Translations under genes and position numbers: made by a program
NCBI GenBank assembly: GCA_019321725.1
Contig: CM033113.1
Coordinates: forward strand, 7,378,001-7,442,000
Source: Paulownia fortunei
Taxonomy: Eukaryota; Streptophyta; Magnoliopsida; Lamiales; Paulowniaceae
Length of the DNA stretch: 64,000 bases
Reading direction: 5' to 3'
In this document: positions 1 through 11,300 of the stretch, piece by piece
How positions within the stretch are numbered: the first letter of the stretch is position 1
Layout: every line of letters begins with the position of its first letter
Notes under the pieces: generated by a model
The model's input: only the letters and a program-made list of their open reading frames with translations
Database searches by the model: none
Told to the model about the DNA's origin: nothing

Positions 1-1756
1 CCAACAATTTTGTCCCAATGAATACTACATAAATGTAATCATTAAGCCTCTATTTCCGATAAAAGCTTCAACACGAAGAAAAGGCTTTCTTTCTCAAAAT
101 TATAAGCTCAGAGGCAGAAGCAAGAGGTTATTGTTTAATCGAGTATTGGGACTTATCCACTCTTATGCAAAGCTTTCAAATCTAGCACTTTGTTTTTTCT
201 TTACCAGAGTCTCAAACAATTAATTCTTCTAGTGGTTTAAAGAATCAGGCTGACCAACATCAACAGAGATATACCAAAGGATCAAAAAGATTCAGAACCT
301 CTTTTTCCAACATATGTTCTTATACCATGTGGCAGCAGTCCTGGACTCCTATTAATTTACATATTCCTTTAATAACAGCACATGCAATTGTAGTTGGTGG
401 TATAGCAATATGAGATTAGATTGAAAAATCAATAACTGAAAAAAGATGGTCATCGGTATAATTTTATCCGTCTCCAGGCTGAAAAGTTGAAAAAAGGTCA
501 TTTCATTTTGGCAAAAAATAATCCATAGTAGATTACAACCTATGCATGCATAAGAAAATAATAAAACAAAATAAAAATACAGACTCCAGGATGGGAAAAT
601 GACACGGAAGTTATCCATCAACCTATGAGCCTCAAGAAACCAGTTTTCAGAACCAGGACTACAAAAATAAGCACAATCACAAAATTCTTCTGGGTTATTG
701 AGCGTCAGATATATTGCCTAGACTCGGAACTTCCGAGTCTCAATAGAGGTTCTGGTTTGAACTTTGAAGTACAAATTGGCAAAATAAAAGACTCGATGAA
801 ACTGGGGAGGAAATCAAGCACCATGATATCTTCATAAGTTACCACCAAGACTAATCCTTAATTCCACCCTTCTTTAGCACAACTTTCTCAATAATCAAAC
901 CTTCTGTTAGATTTATTTCCCTCAGATGAAGCTAAGAGAAAAATGAAGGCCTGGAAAAAAATTCCTCGCCAATGTATGGAGTCACATCATGTTACAGAGA
1001 ATGCCAATGAAGGCAAAGGCAATTAGAATGTAAATTTTGGAACTAAATCCGGCAGAAGCACAATATGCAGTGAAACTGGAACCAAGGACATCAAAGTCTA
1101 AGAAAAATAGGAAAAAACAACCCTAAATATATTGATATCACAGTTCAACCTCTCTTAGCATGCTTCAGTCCACATAAACCTTGTCTGAGCTTCTCTACAT
1201 TCCAGTGAATCACGTGCAATACAATAGCATGCAACATAGCCACATGCAATCACAGTATCAAATATCACTCGGAAATTCACAAGATTTCGATATGAAAACC
1301 AGAGAGCCTTATGTTCATAAGGTCAAGAAAGGGCAGACCTAAAGCATACTTATTTCATGGATTTGCATGGAACTCTTGGCAGGTAGGTTTGTTCTCAGAA
1401 AACAAGTCGATCAAGAATATACTCCAACTGTTCTAGACAGAGCAGGAGTAAATTCAACCACCAGGTATCCCAAATATAAATTAAGCAATATGCATGAAGA
1501 TCAATACAAACGACTAGCAGGAAATGGTAGATAGCAAAACCTATGAATTGACCTGTGGATTTGAAGATTGTGAAACAAAAAAAGAAGTCATTGCATAATG
1601 TTATCAGATATCCAAGGAATGAAAGATACAATGTTTTATAATTCCATTATATCTTCAAACAACTATAAAGAAATAGTATCTATAATTTCAAAACATGAGT
1701 ATTAGTCAAAATAGAAACAAAAAAAAATAAAAAAAATCCTCTATCGTTGATAGACT
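1..1756. other. flank without recognisable gene
   Basis: I see no supported gene here. Open frames are short (under 90 codons), on both strands, and resemble no family I know. The stretch lies 3' of SUFE1, so its right end probably holds that gene's 3' UTR. A 19-bp perfect hairpin-type inverted repeat (9-bp arms) sits at 721-739. Confidence 0.5.
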
Positions 1757-2962
1757 TCACAGATTGTCCACTTCTGCTGGTGTCTTTGCCACAATCGACA
1801 ATGCATGTAGTCCACTCTGCAACTCATCTTGCAATAAGCTGTAAATCAATCTATGCCTCTTAACCAAACTCTTCCCTTCAAATTCTTGAGAAACCACTTT
1901 TAGATTGAAATGCGTCTCGCCATCACTTCCTTTAACACCAGCATGCCCAGCATGCTGATAAGATATATCCTCGACTTCTAACTCAACAGGACTCAGCTCT
2001 TTCTCCAAAGTCTCCTTAATCCTCATCCCCCTACTGCCCAATATACTTCCATTGCCCGAATCCTTCTTCAAATCATTAGCAGTTTCACTAGACTTCACTC
2101 TACCATTTCCACCGCCGCCATTCAATACTAAATTTGGATTCTCAACTTGGCTTTTTCCTGCGACATCACTACTTGAATCATCAGCCTTCTCAGCTTGAAC
2201 ATACATGTGCAAAGCCTTTTTTTGCATTAACTTCAACATATTCAAGAACCCATTATTCCTAGAAGGAGTTAAACTTTGTTGTAACCCCAAAAGCACCACA
2301 AAATCAGGTGACACTCTCACAATCTCCTCCACAGGCCGGCCTGAAAGGCCTTGAACTAGCAAAGCAGCCAGCCCTTTAGTGAGAACTGAATCAGAATCTG
2401 CTTCAAAGATAACATTTTTATCATTATCCAGGTATGCTCGGACCCAAACCTGTGAAACGCAGCCTTGAACCTTGTTTTCACTTCTTTTATAATGGGATTC
2501 CAAAGGCTTTAGATTTCTTCCGTAGAACAACAACTGTTCATACTTGGCCTTCGGTTCTTGAACTCCTTGGAAGAGTTTGATGATTTCTTGGAGCTTAGGA
2601 GGGAGCTCTCCAATGGGCTGCAGAGAAGCTGAAGGTGAAGATGAGGGCGGGACAGAAAAAATGGGTTCTTTAGTGGGTATTCTTTGGATCGTGATGGGCT
2701 TAAAGAATAATAATTTAGGGGGCCGCGAGGAAAAAGATGGGATTTTCAAGGATTTAAGGAATGGAGTGCTGGAGTGATGAAAGAGAAGAGAGTGAGGAAT
2801 TTTGGTGGAAATTGACATGGGCATTGGTTTCCCGATTGACAATTGTGATATTGATTTTTCAGATGATTTTCTTGAGCCGTGTTTGTGCAGCAAGGGGTTG
2901 AAGAGACGAGAGAGAAGAGAGGCGAATGATGATGCACCTGGGTCTCTTATTTTCATGTCCAA
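1757..2962 (-). CDS. SUFE1: SufE1-like sulfur acceptor / SUFS activator (SufE-BolA fusion), plastid
   Basis: This single-exon frame of 401 residues joins a SufE domain (about residues 118-258) to a C-terminal BolA domain (about 312-401), the architecture of plant SUFE1. In the known family, SufE takes the persulfide from the cysteine desulfurase SUFS and stimulates it, feeding Fe-S cluster assembly in plastids and mitochondria. The acceptor cysteine is visible at about residue 168 in GCVSQVWV, and the BolA part keeps its HAGHAGV and RHRLIY motifs. The linker (about 260-310) is low complexity. The start is uncertain. The first ATG (2962) adds about 46 residues that do not look like a transit peptide, while ATGs at 2824 or 2818 (MPMSISTKIP) give a Ser-rich transit-like start and a length close to Arabidopsis SUFE1. 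The stop is TGA at 1757-1759. Confidence 0.93.
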   Translation of the reverse strand: MDMKIRDPGASSFASLLSRLFNPLLHKHGSRKSSEKSISQLSIGKPMPMSISTKIPHSLLFHHSSTPFLKSLKIPSFSSRPPKLLFFKPITIQRIPTKEPIFSVPPSSSPSASLQPIGELPPKLQEIIKLFQGVQEPKAKYEQLLFYGRNLKPLESHYKRSENKVQGCVSQVWVRAYLDNDKNVIFEADSDSVLTKGLAALLVQGLSGRPVEEIVRVSPDFVVLLGLQQSLTPSRNNGFLNMLKLMQKKALHMYVQAEKADDSSSDVAGKSQVENPNLVLNGGGGNGRVKSSETANDLKKDSGNGSILGSRGMRIKETLEKELSPVELEVEDISYQHAGHAGVKGSDGETHFNLKVVSQEFEGKSLVKRHRLIYSLLQDELQSGLHALSIVAKTPAEVDNL

Positions 2963-5099
2963 GAAAACACAATAAAAGCAGCTTGAAATTTTTATGAAAA
3001 CACAATATTTTCAAGTTCTCATAATTGGTTACTGCAATTTCAGCGTCTGGACCACAAATTCCCATATACTAAGTTGATTGGAAATTTTTCGCATTTCTTG
3101 AGATACAGAAGTTGCACTAATTCATTAATTTACTCAAACCGCCTCGTGGTGTCACGAGGAAGAGAGAGGGCTTCTATTTTGCATTTGACGTGCCTGTCCG
3201 CCTCTATCTTTCTTTCTTTCCTTCCTTTTGTTTTTTTGTTCCATCATAGGGCCTGCTTTTTATTACGCAAAAAGTATTAAGGGATGAATGGGCCCAGAAC
3301 CCACTCTTTCCGGGCTTGATGATTTGTTTCATTCAATGTCTACGGCCCATTTACTGCACTGGGCTTAGATCATATATTTTAAGCTAAGTTATAAACTCGT
3401 AAAAATCTTTGGGAAAATAAAAATATCAGAACTTAAAAGCCCAAAATTAAGACAGCAGCAATTTATATTTCTCCTCCAAAAATGTAAGAAAATCCCCAAT
3501 TATTATTTGAAAAATCAACCACTGTTATTTTCGACCATGTAAATTATAATATATAGAAGTTTATAAACTCATAAGAATCTTTGGGAAACAAAAATATCAG
3601 AACTTAAAAGCTCAAAAGTAAGACATAAGCGATTTATAATCTCCTTAAAAAATGTAAGAAAATCCTCAATTTATTATTTATAAAACCAACCACTCTCTTA
3701 TTTTCGACCATGTAAATTATAATATTTTCGTTATTTATATTTTATAAACTCTTCAAGCTTTTTGCTAATTTTTTACTAATACAAATTGTAACATCTTATA
3801 AACTCTTTGATCTCTTGGAACTCACAAGATATTTTAGTATATGAACTTAGTGAAACATTATATAAAGTCCAAAAGGTTGTTTATAAAATCACAAGTTATG
3901 TTAAGATTGACACAATAAAATATCTAAAATCGTGTGAAATTTGATAATATCCAAATCAAACTCAATTGACAATTCAAAAAATTACATTATTCAGCGGAAA
4001 AGGACTTTAGATTTAAGAAGTTGTCACTTTTCAAATGTACGATAGAGAGATTATTGACTTATTGTGTGATATTTTATCAATGTACACGTAACTATTATCA
4101 AAAGAAAGCATACTGAAAAAGAAAAAACTCATTCGATGAATTAATCTTGTTTTCATTTTGGGATGTATGGTGGGTTGGCCTTGGCACCCTCTACAATAAT
4201 CATGTTCATGCATGCTCGGGTGTTTAAATTGAGAACGTATATTGTCATCGCTCACATAGTTAATTGTAGAGACGACAAGAGATAGTCACAAAATGCAATA
4301 TAAAAATATCCAATTTGTCAGATCATATAGTACACTTGAACACTCCAAATCACATAATCAGAAGCACTACAATTTCAGTTTCAAGCAAACAAAGTAGCTA
4401 ACTGAAGGATCAGGCTCTTTCGATGCTATTTCCATGGAATTCTATACCATCATTGCAGTTATGTCCAGCGAAAATCTGATGAGCTAATTAGTCCAAATCT
4501 ATCAGATTTCAGATTGAGCCTTTGAGCAGGTTGAGCTTCATCATAACTTGGTCCACTCATGCTCTCTTGAGCTTTATCATAAAACCAGTGGACCAAACTT
4601 TGAGCCAACCCCTTACATTAGACTCCCATAATTCATCTTTTGTTTCGTTGCTTGATTGAAAACATTTCTGAATTACATTTCGGTTAAAACATGTTTATAC
4701 GTGGAGTATAAGATGAAACATTAAGTTGAAACAAAAAAATCGAAGTGTTCTTCCATAACCTTTATGTTTCAGAGTGAAGCCTCATTTTGTTCTCTCTAAA
4801 TTCCGTTCAAGATTTCACTTCTAAATTCACAATGTTTTTATATAGTCCATAACAATTCATTCAAATAACACACACACATGTAGGCAACAAACTAATTAAT
4901 CAAAACGCATAAACTTGAAGACTGTAAAACATGTTATATTAGAATTTTGGAGAGCCATCAGTAAAATATGTACCAGAAAGAAGACTTGGAAATGACCAGG
5001 CAAAGAGAACATAAGACTTAGTTTAATTAAATAAATACACTTGAGAGTTGAGAGTTGAGAGTACTCAAGAAACACTTTTTCCACCTTGGCAGAAAGAGC
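2963..5099. other. intergenic region between SUFE1 promoter and aldolase 3' end
   Basis: No gene is seen. The left part is the upstream region of SUFE1, and the right end should hold the aldolase 3' UTR. The region contains a tandem direct repeat at 3388-3724. The rest is AT-rich with only short, unrecognised open frames. Confidence 0.6.
3388..3724. repeat. tandem direct repeat, two copies of about 170 bp
   Basis: Copy 1 (3388-3558) and copy 2 (3559-3724) align end to end with small differences. Both begin with a TTATAAACTC motif, share ATCTTTGGGAAA and ATATCAGAACTTAAAAG, and end with TTTTCGACCATGTAAATTAT. No coding frame spans them. Confidence 0.9.
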
Positions 5100-7250
5100 C
5101 TAATACTTGTATCCTTTCTCATGCAAACTTTGAGAGGCCAAATCACCGCCAGTTCCACCGGTGTACTTCCCAAGCGTAGCCTCGGAATTAGCCTTGCACC
5201 TTGCCAAGAATGCCGCCTGCGCTTTCTCCACATTCTCCTTCTTCCCCGCCCATGTCTTGAGCGTACTCTGCTGTAGAGCGCGCCCGAATGAGAATGACAG
5301 CGTCCACGGCTTCAATACATCCAACTTGTTCATGGCATTCAGATTTACTGTCGCCTCTTCCTCGCTCTGCCCACCTGACAAGAACACAATCCCCGGCACC
5401 GCAGGTGGCACAGTCCGGCGCAGCGCCGCCACTGTGTAGTCAGCAATATCTTCTGGAGCAACCTGTGAGTAGTATTGTGAAAAATGTCTTTAGTTCTATG
5501 CCAATATGCATGATACAAAGTTAAACTCCTTCGAGACAAACATATGTACGTGAGGTTTCACTTTGAGTAAAAAGAATCCCATTATTATACCTTGGGGCTG
5601 TCAGAGCCGGGAGTGACCATGTTAGGCTTCAAGAGAGTCCCTTCCAGAAGCACGTGATGATCATTGAGCGCCTTGTAAACCGCCGCCAGCACTGTTTCAG
5701 TAACAGCTGCGCATTTCTTGATGTCATGGCTTCCATCAGTGAGAATCTCCGGCTCCACAATGGGCACCAGCCCATTCTCCTGACAAATTATCGCATAACG
5801 AGCCAACCCCTGCGCGTTCTGCTGGATACTCAATTCAGATGGCTCATTGGGACCAATCTTGAGGACGGCGCGCCATTTGGCGAAACGGGCTCCAGCCTTG
5901 TAGTACTGCTGGCAGCGCGCGCCGAGGGAGTCGAAACCTTGAGTGGTGGTCTCGCCATTGGTGCCGGCGAGCTCGACGGTGCCCTTGTCGACCTTGATGC
6001 CTGGAATGACCTTTTTTTCCTGGAGGACCTCGACAAAGGGCTTGCCGTCCGATGTTTTCTGGTAGAGGGTTTCCTCGAATAGGATGACGCCGGAGAGGAA
6101 GGGGAGGGCGGAGGGGGAGGTGAAGAGAAGCTCGCGGAGGCCCTGGCGATTGGATTCGATGTTCTCCACGTTGATGCTCGCCAGGCGTTTTCCGATCGTG
6201 CCCGTGCTCTCGTCGGCGGCTAATATGCCCTTGCCTGGCGTGGCTATGTACTTGGCGTTCTTAATGAGTTCCTCTACATCCACAAATTTCATTCAAAAAT
6301 AAAATAAAATAAAATAAAATAAAATAAAATAGTAGTAGCTAGTACTAATTAATTATACTGTAAATTTGTAGTAGAAATTAATGGGAATCTTTAATTGCAA
6401 TTAGTAACATTAATATACATCAAATGTATATTGAAGATATAATTCAATATATTTGTATGTAATGATAATATTGTAATATAAAATAAAATATAAATTACAA
6501 TAGAGAATCAAAGTGCCTAAGATATCGTATTTTAAATTAGTTTAAATTTTCTATTTCAATTTGGTATTTCATCTTGTACTACACATTATAAATGCATATC
6601 CACATAAAATATTTTTTAAAATATTAACTTATAGTGAAACATATACACTCAATGTACATCTAAAAAGTGGAATATCCGAAGTGTAAAGCTGTCCGAGCAT
6701 TTGGTCATAGGTTAGTAATCAATAACATTTCTTGTTTAATTATAGCTAGTGATGTGATAAATTCATTTCTTGAATATTATGGCTACACAAACGAAAAATT
6801 AGAGATTTTTTCAATACTACACTCGATAGAGTACATTAAGTATAGTATTTACTCTTCATTCATATATAAAAATGCACACACGTATGGTGTGCGTGAATGA
6901 AGATCAAATTTTCACTCGATGTACACTCCACTGAATATAGCATGCATTTGAACAAAGTTAGATGGAACAAGTGAAGGTGAAACACAAGAAAAATCAGCGT
7001 ATAAATACAAGTATTAATTCAAGCACAACAAAAAAAGTTTTCTATTCTATCATATATAAATCCATTCTTGAACATTTTACAAGTAAGTGAGGAGAACTTT
7101 TGGGTTGACAAATTTTTTTTTCATATATTCAAGTACAAATACTTATAACTTGCATGCATGCATTGAAAGTTAATTATTGCACAAGAGAGAAACGAAGTGA
7201 GAGAGGAGCGTAACACACTCACCAGCGTACTTTCCTACGAAGGCAGACAT
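5100..7250 (-). CDS. FBA5: cytosolic class I fructose-bisphosphate aldolase (FBA4/5-type)
   Basis: This enzyme cleaves fructose-1,6-bisphosphate to DHAP and glyceraldehyde-3-phosphate in cytosolic glycolysis and gluconeogenesis. The coding exons on the minus strand are 7250-7223, 6273-5591 and 5462-5100, total 1074 nt for 357 residues plus stop, the usual length of the cytosolic form without a transit peptide. The tiny first exon encodes MSAFVGKYA; its donor is GTGAGT, and the split Glu codon joins EELIKNAKY in exon 2. Visible features are the [15 protein letters not shown] phosphate-site block, AKWRAVLKI (Lys142, Lys148), the Schiff-base Lys225 in [10 protein letters not shown], and the C-terminal Tyr of GYKY. 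The 947-bp intron after codon 9 is AT-rich. The sequence looks closest to Arabidopsis FBA5, but the symbol is by resemblance only. Confidence 0.95.
6296..6331. repeat. (AAAAT)n pentanucleotide microsatellite
   Basis: About seven uninterrupted AAAAT units lie in aldolase intron 1, starting about 20 bases from the exon 2 acceptor on its intronic side. Confidence 0.95.
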
Positions 7251-7327
7251 GGTTTGGTTGTATGGATATATTTGCAGGATAAGGAGTCGTCAAAAGCGGG
7301 CGAATATGGCAAACACGAGAAACCAAT

Positions 7328-7394
7328 CTATATAGACATAATTTTCGACGGAATATTCCAACATGAACCATCGTATTATGTGTCGACACGTGTC
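7328..7394 (-). promoter_or_regulatory. aldolase core promoter: TATA-like box and G-box
   Basis: Upstream of the aldolase ATG (7250), CTATATAG lies at 7328-7335, about 80 bp away and a reasonable TATA position. A perfect palindrome GACACGTGTC with a CACGTG G-box/ABRE core lies at 7385-7394. Function is inferred from position and motif only. Confidence 0.5.
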
Positions 7395-8388
7395 AGAAAA
7401 CTAGCCCAACGAAGGTTATCGTCCTGGGATAGAGCAACGAGTGATCACTCTCACTGCCAAATGGCAACGCCATGGCCATTATCCTTCTCATGTGAATAAT
7501 TTTGCACGTCCCTAATCCTCTATTCCTTTTTGGCCCCCAAGAGTTTCTAAAGGAGAAATTCCAAAAACAATCTTTTGGCGCGCTCTCCCGCCGTCTATTG
7601 TACCGACTGCCGCGTTAGTTCCCCACTTCACCCAAGGGCGGGGATGCATGATTCCTCTCCAATCTCCACCCAAAAGCAGAAAATAATTGTTCAATCATTT
7701 AGTTTTCACTACACAAATCAGTTTACATATATTTGATGTATCCATAAAATGCAATATATGACAAAATACAAATTGAAACAGATAATCCGACAACGATTTA
7801 GGACAAGGGGGTGTAGGCTCACAATCCTCTACCATATGCAATTAGTTAGCATATTTATAGATTGAAAGGTTTGGTTGAGAGAGAAAAAAATACTACGAAA
7901 ATTGATGTGGCGGCATCCCGTCCCACCACTAATGTATCATCCATCATCTTCGATTATCAATAACTTGAAACTACATGCACAGAATAATAATCCATTATTG
8001 ATCTTTTTCAGATGTTCTTGTAATGAAGAAGTGTTACCCTTACATGAGGCCTCTTATTTGAAGCCACTTATGTCATGGGGTAAATGTATAACAGATAGTC
8101 ACCAATGAAATCTCAAAAGCCCCAAAACTAGTAATCCCGCCACCTAAAACAAGTGATTTACCTCACCAACCGGTATATAGTTCTCATAACTCATGAACAG
8201 ACATCCTGCTTAATTGGCTAGTGCCTAAATGAAGTAGCCCAAACCGTTTCAAAAATAAAAAATTTTGGCATTCAGCTAATTATCAGTTATCCATATTGAG
8301 CCGATTTTTTCTTTCAGTTGTGACTAGAAATAATTCAGCTGGAGCCATCGCTTCTTATACAACTGAGGGTGGGGGGCCACTGTGGTGT
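7395..8388. other. intergenic region, aldolase promoter / UKL4 3' flank
   Basis: No supported gene. The left part is distal aldolase promoter. The right part, up to the UKL4 stop at 8389, should include the UKL4 3' UTR. The open frames at 7875-8108 and 8296-8583 resemble nothing, and the second one overlaps UKL4 exon 14 in antisense. Confidence 0.6.
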
Positions 8389-11300
8389 TCAATCGTCATC
8401 TGTCCCAAAGTATCGGTCGCCAAACTCACCCATACCAGGGATGACACGGTAATCTTCATTCAAACCAATTTCAATCTCAGATGTCACTATCTTTACTCGA
8501 GGGAAACGTTTGCAGACCACATGTACTCCTTGAGGTGCCTGAATAAACAAAAGCATTTGATATTAAGGTTTCATAAGAGGTAGTCATTCATCTCAAGTCT
8601 AAAAGCTCAAAAGGAGCACATCGAAGAGCTAGAAAAAATAGCTTGCCGGGGAGAGAGAGAGAAAGGAGAAACTGTCTAGAGTTATTGAACTTACAGAAAT
8701 TAGATTAAGGAATATGATATTGGACTCTGGTACACCCTTCTCGATAAGTAAAGAAATAGCTTGAACAGCTGAATTTCCTGAAGATAGATTGAAATATACA
8801 AAGAGAAAATAAATACACAAAACGGGCCACTAAAAGAATTACCACCTTAAACTTTAGTATGAGGTACTAGATAAAGTTACTGGAGAATAAAAAAACCCAA
8901 ACAAATAGGGAGATATATTACGACAAGCTTCTTTCTAACATGTAGACCCTTACATGAATATTAAAATAAACACTTATCACAAGATAAATTATACGAGGCT
9001 AACCTGTGCCCAGAATTGGATCCAATAACAAGACATGTCTATCTGAGATGTCTTTTGGCAGTTTTTCATAGATCAGCTGCATAAAATACAAATCTTTTTA
9101 TCAGAAAATAATGGAAGAAAAACCAAAAGTAAGGAAAAAACATTGGCATCACACAGGAAAAGGAGCAGTTATTGCTAACCTGTTGACCATTATCACCTTC
9201 CCTGTGAATAAGAATTTTGCCAATTTTGATTCCTTTGCAGCATGCGCGCAAGGCATTCTCCATGCTCTCACCACTGCAAATGTTTGAAATTATTTCGAAA
9301 GCTAACAGCACAAAAGAAGCAAAAAAAATGGATGTGCTGCGTTTACCAGCAAGTGCAGAAGCAAAAAGAACCGAAAAAAAAAAAAAATTGCCCCCAGGAA
9401 TAAAGAGAGAAAAAATTAAAGGTGATCTTTATACCTTCTGATAACAGAGACACCACATAGTCTCTTGCAGAAGTCTACTCCAGTGTATACAGATCCTGCA
9501 TTAACAGAGGGATTCAAAGAAATAAGGTATAATTTTTGTATAAGCTTTGTACTGCAAAAGAAATAAGATGAGATAGACACGGCTGGATGATAAGTGCTAC
9601 ATCAAACCGAAAGTTATTTTCTGAAACATGCAAGAATGCAATGATGGTGTTACTGTTCAATTCATTAAGGTTCTGAAAAGTCATGAAGGTCCCATTTCAA
9701 GAAACAGCACTTCTTTTTACCAAAAAACGTTACGAAGGGAAACTAAACATTTCAGTAGCTAACACTTGTTTCCCCAAGGATATGAACCGTATTCAGCAAG
9801 TCTTCTTAGTCAAATTGCCTTGCTGTCAATAACAACCTCCAATGGTTAACATTTGAGTAAACAAGTAAATACCTAAAAAGGCAATGTCAAATTTGGAGAG
9901 CAAAATAGCAAGTAAAAATTTAAGAAACAGACATGAGTTAAAAATTTCAATTAAAAGCAGGAGGAGAGTTGATTTATGCCAGAAGCTGCAAATTTCAAAC
10001 TACGACTCAATTTAGCTTTACCAGAGGAAAATAAACCCAAGAGGTTCAAGGCTGCCCTTGTCAATTCTCACCACCCTTGGTAAAAGTTCATGTTTTTGTT
10101 TCAACAATAATGGTTAAACTTCAGCACATGATACCCTCGATGAAGATTGTTCTCCATAAAAAGATTAATGCTGCAAATACATATTTTTGGATTGCGACCC
10201 AAAATGCCTTTTCATTTCCCAAGCTAGAAGCACCTTTGAGGCAGAAAAAGAACATTCCCAAACTAACTAACAGAGACTTCAAAGAGGACTAATTTTTTAA
10301 ATGCACGAAGGAAAAAACATTAAAGAAACCTGAGGACATATAAGAGGTAATTGATGATAGTGGCTTACCAGTAGGAGTGATCACCTGCTTTTCTGTAAAT
10401 GGAAGATGCCCAAGACCATGTTCAACAACCTAATATACATGAAATTCTACTAAATAAGCAAGTCAAGCCATGAAGGTTATCCCGATTAAATCATTGGTGG
10501 CAGAAATACATCTTAGAAACACATAAACCTACCAATCGGATCAACCGGTCAGAATAAAAGACAAAGTCATGTTTCGTTGTCTGAGCATCACGTATAAGTG
10601 TATGCATACCACGTATCTGGATAAGACAAACAATGATGCCAGAGCAATAGAAAGGGGGAAAAAGGTTAGAGGGTGATGATACAACCTTAATGTTAAGTTT
10701 CAATTAAGTCATAGAATCAAAGAATAATGGATCTCCAAAATTTTAGAAAATGTAATAGGATCACTTATTAAATTAGGAAGACGGAAATGATACCTGGAAA
10801 GTCGATTGAATGACATATAAATTAGGACATATTTTACAAAGATCATGTTGACCAAGTTTAGTCCGAATATGTTGCACGATCAAGTCAATAGCAACATGAT
10901 TGTCTCCTCCACGAGGAATGATAATGTCAGCATACTTTTTCGTTGGAAGTATAAAATCATCAAATGCAGGCTTTACAAATTTTGAGTACTGCAAGCAGAT
11001 GAAATGTGATGATTAGTAAGCAAAGTATCGATTGCAATAAAACAAAGGTATTAATTGGAGCTCAGCACCAATATTACAATGAAGAACAGAAAAAAAGGAA
11101 ACTTAAAACCTCAGATAATCTTAAAATGTAGAAATACACCATATGTAAGAAAAACTAAAGAATATAAAATCATGAAGAAAAAACAAACATAACTTCCACA
11201 GTGCAATTGACATTTACTATCACGTATAATCAAAATAGAACAGAAAAAAAGGAAACCTCAGACAATATTAAAATGTATAAATACACCATATGAAAGAAAA

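Noticed and set aside
721..739. Hairpin with 9-bp arms (GACTCGGAA / TTCCGAGTC)
   Set aside because: The single-base loop, isolated position and lack of a T-tract or neighbouring gene end give no functional interpretation.
5161..6302. Several open frames on the plus strand across the aldolase gene
   Set aside because: They are antisense shadows of the GC-rich aldolase exons and have no motifs of their own.
8296..8583. A 95-residue plus-strand frame near the UKL4 end
   Set aside because: It overlaps UKL4 exon 14 in antisense and has no recognisable content.
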